Assembly (NCBI RefSeq): GCF_006385575.1
Contig: NZ_CP041040.1
Coordinates: 3,162,001 to 3,226,000, forward strand
Direction: 5' to 3'
Length of the DNA: 64,000 bases
DNA from: Microbacterium foliorum
Lineage (GTDB): Bacteria; Actinomycetota; Actinomycetes; Actinomycetales; Microbacteriaceae
Shown here: piece after piece, positions 60,477 to 64,000 of the stretch
Layout: each line of letters begins with the position of its first letter
Numbering within the stretch: position 1 is the stretch's first letter
Notes under the pieces: model-generated
The model's input: the letters and a program-made list of their open reading frames with translations, nothing else
Told to the model about the DNA's origin: nothing
Database searches by the model: none
Position numbers and translations under genes: made by a program

Positions 60477-61661
60477 CTACAGCCGCTCGATGATGGTGGC
60501 GTTCGCCATGCCGCCGCCCTCGCACATGGTCTGCAGGCCGAATCGCCCTCCGACCGCGTCGAGCTGGTCGATGAGGGTTCCGAGCAGGCGGGTGCCCGAC
60601 GATCCGAGAGCGTGCCCGAGGGCGATCGCCCCTCCGCGGGGGTTGAGCTTCGCGGCATCCGCTCCGACCTCGACGGCCCACGCCAGCGGCACCGATGCGA
60701 AGGCCTCGTTGACCTCGTAGGCGTCGAGGTCGTCGATCGTGAGTCCGGTGCGCTCGAGGATTCGCCGCGTGGCGGGGATCGGCCCGGTCAGCATCATCAG
60801 CGGGTCATCTCCGACCACCGAGAACGCGTGGAACCTCGCTCGCGGCGTGAGGCCCAGCGCATCGGCCCGCTCGGCGCTCATCAGCAGAGCGGCAGATGCT
60901 CCGTCGGTGAGCGGTGACGAGTTGCCGGGCGTGATCCGCCAATCGACCTCGGGGAATCGCGCGGAGAGCGCGTCGGTGCGGAACGCCGGGTTCAGCCCCG
61001 CGAGCCCCTCGGCCGTCGTGCCGGCGCGGACGGTCTCGTCGGCAACGGCATCCGGTGCTTCTGCGACCGGGATGACGGTGCGGTCGAAGAACCCCTCGGC
61101 CCAGGCATCCGCCGCACGGCGATGCGACTCGGCGGCGTACTCGTCGAGCACCGCACGATCGAGGCCCCAGCGCGCGGCGATGAGCTCGGCCGAGACGCCC
61201 TGGTTCACGAGCCCTTCGGGGTAGCGCTCACGCAGTCTCGGCGACATCGGGCTTCCACCGGCTGCCGACAATCCGAGCGGCACCCGGCTCATCGACTCGA
61301 CACCGCCCACGATGACCGCGTCATATGCCCCGGCCATGATCCCCTGCGCCGCGAAGTGCACCGCCTGCTGGCTCGACCCGCACTGACGGTCGATCGTCGT
61401 GGCGGGGATGGTCTCGTCGAAGCCCGCCGCGAGCACGGCCTGACGGGCGATGTTCGACGACTGATCGCCCACCTGGCTCACACAGCCGAGGATCACGTCA
61501 TCGATCTGCCGCGAGTCGAGGCCGTTGCGTTCGAGGATCGCGGCGAGCGCACCAGCAGCCAGATCGACGGGATGCACGCCCGACAGGGCGCCCCCCGGCT
61601 TGCCCCGGCCCACGGGTGTGCGGACGACATCGATCAGGACGGCTTCGCTGCGCGTGCTCAT
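60477..61661 (-). CDS. Acetyl-CoA C-acyltransferase (thiolase II family)
   Basis: 394 residues. Nucleophile C94 in TTIDRQCGSSQQAVHF, EVNEAFASVPLAW, GGAIALGHALGSSG (His) and CEGGGMANATIIERL (C-terminal Cys) are the four thiolase blocks. Cleaves 3-ketoacyl-CoA to acetyl-CoA, or condenses acetyl-CoA. ATG 61661 is chosen because it gives MSTRSEAVLIDVVRTPVG, the standard thiolase N-terminus; upstream sequence is repeat-rich and non-coding. No operon partner adjacent. Confidence 0.93.
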   Translation of the reverse strand: MSTRSEAVLIDVVRTPVGRGKPGGALSGVHPVDLAAGALAAILERNGLDSRQIDDVILGCVSQVGDQSSNIARQAVLAAGFDETIPATTIDRQCGSSQQAVHFAAQGIMAGAYDAVIVGGVESMSRVPLGLSAAGGSPMSPRLRERYPEGLVNQGVSAELIAARWGLDRAVLDEYAAESHRRAADAWAEGFFDRTVIPVAEAPDAVADETVRAGTTAEGLAGLNPAFRTDALSARFPEVDWRITPGNSSPLTDGASAALLMSAERADALGLTPRARFHAFSVVGDDPLMMLTGPIPATRRILERTGLTIDDLDAYEVNEAFASVPLAWAVEVGADAAKLNPRGGAIALGHALGSSGTRLLGTLIDQLDAVGGRFGLQTMCEGGGMANATIIERL

Positions 61662-61739
61662 GCCTCCTATTCTCACCCCGTCGTGGAGTTCGGGACGGAT
61701 GCCGCTTCGCTGCCCTGCGCCAGCCTCGGCCATGCACGT

Positions 61740-61776
61740 CTGCGAAGGCCGAATTTCCGGCATCCGGCCTTCGCAG
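61740..61776. repeat. Small hairpin repeat, copy 2
   Basis: CTGCGAAGGCCG and CGGCCTTCGCAG form a 12-bp perfect stem with a 13-nt loop. The loop start GAATTTCCGG matches the core of copy 1. Confidence 0.55.
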
Positions 61777-61909
61777 GCGCAATTGGCCTCCCGAAGCGCC
61801 CGGCATCCGGCACCCGGCCTCAGGCATCCGGTCTCAGGCGCCCGGTCAGGGCCTCGGGATGCCGTCTTCGCGCGCCGCGAAAACGGGTAGTGGCCACCGG
61901 CATCCGAAA

Positions 61910-61915
61910 TACAAT
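61910..61915 (+). promoter_or_regulatory. Probable -10 of the ABM-like gene
   Basis: TACAAT about 80 nt before the ATG at 61998, with TGAGGA as ribosome site. The -35 is weak. Confidence 0.4.
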
Positions 61916-61997
61916 CGATGGTGCGCCCGCACCCTGGCGCATCCCCCACCGTCGAGGCGCCCGTGATCCGGGCGACCGCACTTTCTGAGGACCCACC

Positions 61998-62585
61998 ATG
62001 TCCAGCGAACCCATCACCGTCTCCATCCGCCGTGAGCTCGACCCCGAGCACGTGGCCGAGGCCACTGCCTGGGTGCAGACCGGCGTGAATCTCGCCCACC
62101 GGTACCCGGGGTTCCTCGGATCCGGGTGGGTGCGCGACGGCGAGGATTCGCACGTCTGGCACATGCTCTACCGGTTCTCCGACGAGAAGTCGCTCGTCGC
62201 CTGGGAGCAGTCCGGCGAGCGCGAGTGGTGGAAGTCGACCGGCGAGCAGTTCGTGCGCAGCGAGCGCGTGCGCCGCCGCAGCGGCATCGAGGGCTGGTTC
62301 GACGAGCCGACCACCGACACCATCACCCTCCCCCGGGCCGACGGCTCGACGACCACCGTGGCGATGGTCAGCACTCCCCCGCGCTGGAAGCAGGCCGTGT
62401 CGATCTGGCTCGGGTTCTTCCCCCTCAACCTCGCCTTCACCTATGCGATGAGCCCGATCCCCGGCTGGAACGAGCTGCCGATCTGGCTGCGCGTGCTCGC
62501 GACGACGGTCGTGCTGACGCCGATCATGACCTACTGGGTGCTGCCGTGGGTCACGCGTTCGCTGCGGAACTGGCTCAACCGCTGA
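61998..62585 (+). CDS. Antibiotic-biosynthesis-monooxygenase-like protein with two C-terminal membrane helices
   Basis: 195 residues. The first 90 form an ABM ferredoxin-like fold (VSIRRELDPEHVAEATAWVQ, HRYPGFLGSGWVRDG, WHMLYRFSDEKSLVAWEQSGERE). The C-terminal part has two hydrophobic helices (WLGFFPLNLAFTYAMSP and VLATTVVLTPIMTYWVLPW), with PRWKQAVSIWLGF typical of YndB/ABM membrane relatives. Function unknown. ATG preceded by TGAGGA. Confidence 0.8.
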   Translation: MSSEPITVSIRRELDPEHVAEATAWVQTGVNLAHRYPGFLGSGWVRDGEDSHVWHMLYRFSDEKSLVAWEQSGEREWWKSTGEQFVRSERVRRRSGIEGWFDEPTTDTITLPRADGSTTTVAMVSTPPRWKQAVSIWLGFFPLNLAFTYAMSPIPGWNELPIWLRVLATTVVLTPIMTYWVLPWVTRSLRNWLNR

Positions 62586-62596
62586 CGCGTCGGGCG

Positions 62597-62645
62597 GGCT
62601 CGGCTCGGCTCGGCTCGGCTCGGCTCGGCTCGGCTCGGCTCGGCT
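62597..62645. repeat. Pentanucleotide microsatellite (CGGCT)n
   Basis: About nine to ten uninterrupted copies of CGGCT, starting 12 nt after the ABM-like stop. Between the ABM gene and the LysR gene; possible slippage site. Confidence 0.9.
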
Positions 62646-62683
62646 CGCGGCAGGGTGCGCGGGCCGGGTGGTCGGCGCGCTGC

Positions 62684-62731
62684 GGGGTCAAAAACGCACC
62701 GGAAACGCCTGTTTCGGATGCTCTTTTGACC
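62684..62731. repeat. Degenerate copy of the GGGGTCAA palindromic element
   Basis: Begins GGGGTCAAAAACGCACCGG and ends with TTTTGACC, matching the outer arm and core of the element at 27671-27719, though the right half has diverged. It lies in the convergent ABM/LysR region. Confidence 0.6.
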
Positions 62732-62764
62732 ACGCACCCCGCCGCGCGAGCTGAGCGCGGGCAG

Positions 62765-63664
62765 TCAGAGACCGGCGACGGCGGCGCGCAGCGCCTGCTC
62801 GACGACCGCGACCCCCTCGGCCAGCGGGCCGGGCCGGCGAACGAGGTGCAGAGTGTTGATCGGCGGGTCCTCAGTCGGACGCAGGTCGATGAGCCTCCCG
62901 TCGGTGAGCTCGTCGGCGATCAGGTAGGTCGGCAGCGCGGTGACGCCGGCTCCGGCCACGGCAGTGGCGGCGAGCGCACGCAGATCGGGGAAGACGAGAG
63001 CGGGCTCCCGATCGAGACGGATGCCGAAGACGTGCCGCCAGTAGCGCCGCACGATCGGCACGTCGCGGTCGTAGGCCAGCAGGGGCGCCTCTGCGAGAGC
63101 ACTCGGCGCGAGGCTCGGTGAGGGTTCGATGCCCAGCGAGGGAGCGGCGACGAGCGCGAACTCCTCGTCGAAGAGCGGCGTGCTCGGCAGCGTGCGTCCT
63201 CGCGGACGCACCGCCGATATCACCAGGTCGAGGCTGCCGACCCTGAGCTGCTCGAGCAGATCGTCGGCCAGACCGGTGGTCACCGCGAGCCGCAGCCCGT
63301 CGGCGACAGCGGGGGCGAGGGCTGGAGCTGCGACGCGGGCCAGGAACTCGGCGGCGCCCCCCACGCGCACGATCGGCGATTCGGCGGCGGGGCGGGTGCC
63401 CAGAGCATCCGCCAGCGCGTCGAGAGGACCGGAGAGTCGAGCGGCGAACTCGTCGGCCCGCGGGGTCGGACGGATGCCGCGGGCATGACGCATGAACAGC
63501 GGCCCGCCGACGCTCGTCTCCAGCGCCTGCAGCTGCGACGTCACCGATGACTGCGCGAGTCCCAGTGTGCGCGCGGCCGCCGACACCGAGCCCGATCGGT
63601 GCGCGGCGAGGAAGGTGCGCCACAGTCCGAGGTCCTGCAACCCATCGGAATTCCGATTGCTCAT
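62765..63664 (-). CDS. LysR-family transcriptional regulator
   Basis: 299 residues. Winged helix: LWRTFLAAHRSGSVSAAARTLGLAQSSVTSQLQALETSVGGPLFMRHARG (the LysR motif SVSAAARTLGLAQSSV). A type 2 periplasmic-binding effector domain follows. Diverges from a DJ-1/PfpI gene 94 nt away, which is probably its target. TAGATT lies exactly 6 nt upstream of ATG 63664, so the transcript is likely leaderless. Ligand unknown. Confidence 0.9.
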   Translation of the reverse strand: MSNRNSDGLQDLGLWRTFLAAHRSGSVSAAARTLGLAQSSVTSQLQALETSVGGPLFMRHARGIRPTPRADEFAARLSGPLDALADALGTRPAAESPIVRVGGAAEFLARVAAPALAPAVADGLRLAVTTGLADDLLEQLRVGSLDLVISAVRPRGRTLPSTPLFDEEFALVAAPSLGIEPSPSLAPSALAEAPLLAYDRDVPIVRRYWRHVFGIRLDREPALVFPDLRALAATAVAGAGVTALPTYLIADELTDGRLIDLRPTEDPPINTLHLVRRPGPLAEGVAVVEQALRAAVAGL

Positions 63665-63682
63665 ATCGGCAATCTATCGGAA
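63644..63682. promoter_or_regulatory. LysR operator candidates and leaderless promoter
   Basis: A perfect 14-bp palindrome ATCGGAATTCCGAT (63644-63657) overlaps the first LysR codons. ATCGGAAT recurs at 63675-63682, and the -10 TAGATT (minus strand, 63676-63671) lies between. Fits autoregulation and control of the divergent gene. Confidence 0.45.
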
Positions 63683-63758
63683 TCGCTCCCCTACGCTCAC
63701 GGTTGTCACGGATATCACGTACGCACGGCATCCGTCGTCCGATCCTTTGGGAGCAACC

Positions 63759-64000
63759 ATGTCATCCGTCCTCTTCGTCGTCACCGGTGCCCGCACCTGG
63801 ACCCTCACCGACGGCACCGAGCACCCCACCGGCTACTGGGCCGAAGAGCTGCTCGCCCCCTACCGCCTGCTCACCGCAGCGGGCCACGAGGTCGTCTTCA
63901 CGACTCCGGGCGGCGTCGAGCCGGTCGCCGACGCCGGAAGCCTGGGCGACGGTGATGCCGCTGCGCTCGCGCAGATCCCGGGGCTCTCCACTCCCCTCGT
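63759..64000 (+). CDS. DJ-1/PfpI-family protein (3' end cut by window)
   Basis: The first 80 residues: SSVLFVVTGARTWTLTDGTEHPTGYWAEELLAPYRLLTAAGHEVVFTTPGG (start and DGTEHPTGYWAEE region) match the Hsp31/glyoxalase III branch of DJ-1-like proteins. The catalytic nucleophile lies beyond the window. GGGAG precedes ATG. Diverges from a LysR gene. It may deglycate proteins or consume methylglyoxal, as in related proteins. Confidence 0.78.
   Translation, partial: MSSVLFVVTGARTWTLTDGTEHPTGYWAEELLAPYRLLTAAGHEVVFTTPGGVEPVADAGSLGDGDAAALAQIPGLSTPL

Larger units (their letters stand above)
61662..61997. other. 336-nt intergenic region with repeats and a promoter
   Basis: Divergent region between the thiolase and the ABM-like gene. 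It holds the hairpin repeat at 61740-61776, several short GGCATCCGG and GGCCTCAGG-type words around 61800-61850, and a TACAAT -10 near 61910. I see no convincing open frame. Confidence 0.6.

Noticed and set aside
60088..60720. Open frame crossing the amylopullulanase-thiolase intergenic region
   Set aside because: It covers operators, a terminator hairpin and antisense thiolase sequence, with no ribosome site or domain.
62597..62645. CRISPR-like repeat
   Set aside because: Uninterrupted 5-nt units without spacers; a microsatellite.

Overview
The window looks like a chromosomal piece of a high-GC actinobacterium of the family Microbacteriaceae, most likely Microbacterium. The evidence is the GC-rich coding with GTG and TTG starts, the actinobacterial rRNA operon without a tRNA in its spacer, several genes with leaderless promoters, and Microbacteriaceae-like proteins such as the DUF445 membrane protein and the CsoR-family repressor. 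No phage, insertion sequence, CRISPR array or tRNA gene was seen.

Layout. 1-3.9 kb: a PucR-type regulator (cut by the window edge) diverges from a CoA-acylating semialdehyde dehydrogenase and a class III aminotransferase. 3.9-10.6 kb: a minus-strand operon (glutamine-synthetase-like ligase, class I amidotransferase, aldehyde dehydrogenase, SDR, GntR regulator) diverges from an ethanolamine-type permease. I read it as a gamma-glutamyl-ethanolamide pathway rather than putrescine use. 10.6-12.3 kb: a CsoR-family repressor and a DUF445 protein. 12.4-17.7 kb: hutH-hutU-hutI with a divergent IclR regulator and a good operator candidate. 17.7-23.5 kb: a complete 16S-23S-5S operon on the minus strand with two tandem promoters. 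23.6-31.5 kb: amino-acid catabolism, with ornithine aminotransferase, a DDAH/arginine-dihydrolase-like hydrolase and a 1230-residue PutA; RocD and PutA join at pyrroline-5-carboxylate. Between them sits a small membrane protein/XRE/oxidoreductase operon. 31.6-37.2 kb: an NAD-dependent epimerase-like protein, a thioesterase, a GNAT acetyltransferase, and an etfB-etfA-cytochrome b operon. 37.4-43.5 kb: a MarR gene set, then a valine/isobutyryl-CoA degradation operon (mmsA, acyl-CoA dehydrogenase, mmsB, enoyl-CoA hydratase). 43.7-53.9 kb: a sugar operon (Rbs/Frc-type ABC importer, two aldo/keto reductases, ThuA-like protein, LacI regulator, GH42 beta-galactosidase). 53.9-60.0 kb: a secreted 2010-residue amylopullulanase with two GH13 catalytic domains and LacI-type operators. 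60.5-64 kb: a thiolase, an antibiotic-biosynthesis-monooxygenase-like membrane protein, and a LysR regulator divergent from a DJ-1/PfpI gene cut by the window end.

Taken together the region is catabolic: histidine, ornithine/arginine, proline, valine, amines and plant or starch-type sugars feed glutamate, acyl-CoAs and ETF. Non-coding features of note are two 86-nt elements with covarying inverted ends between convergent genes, a nested palindrome family, a second small hairpin family, repeated TANNNT-N6-start leaderless promoters, and a strikingly frequent GGATGCC heptamer.
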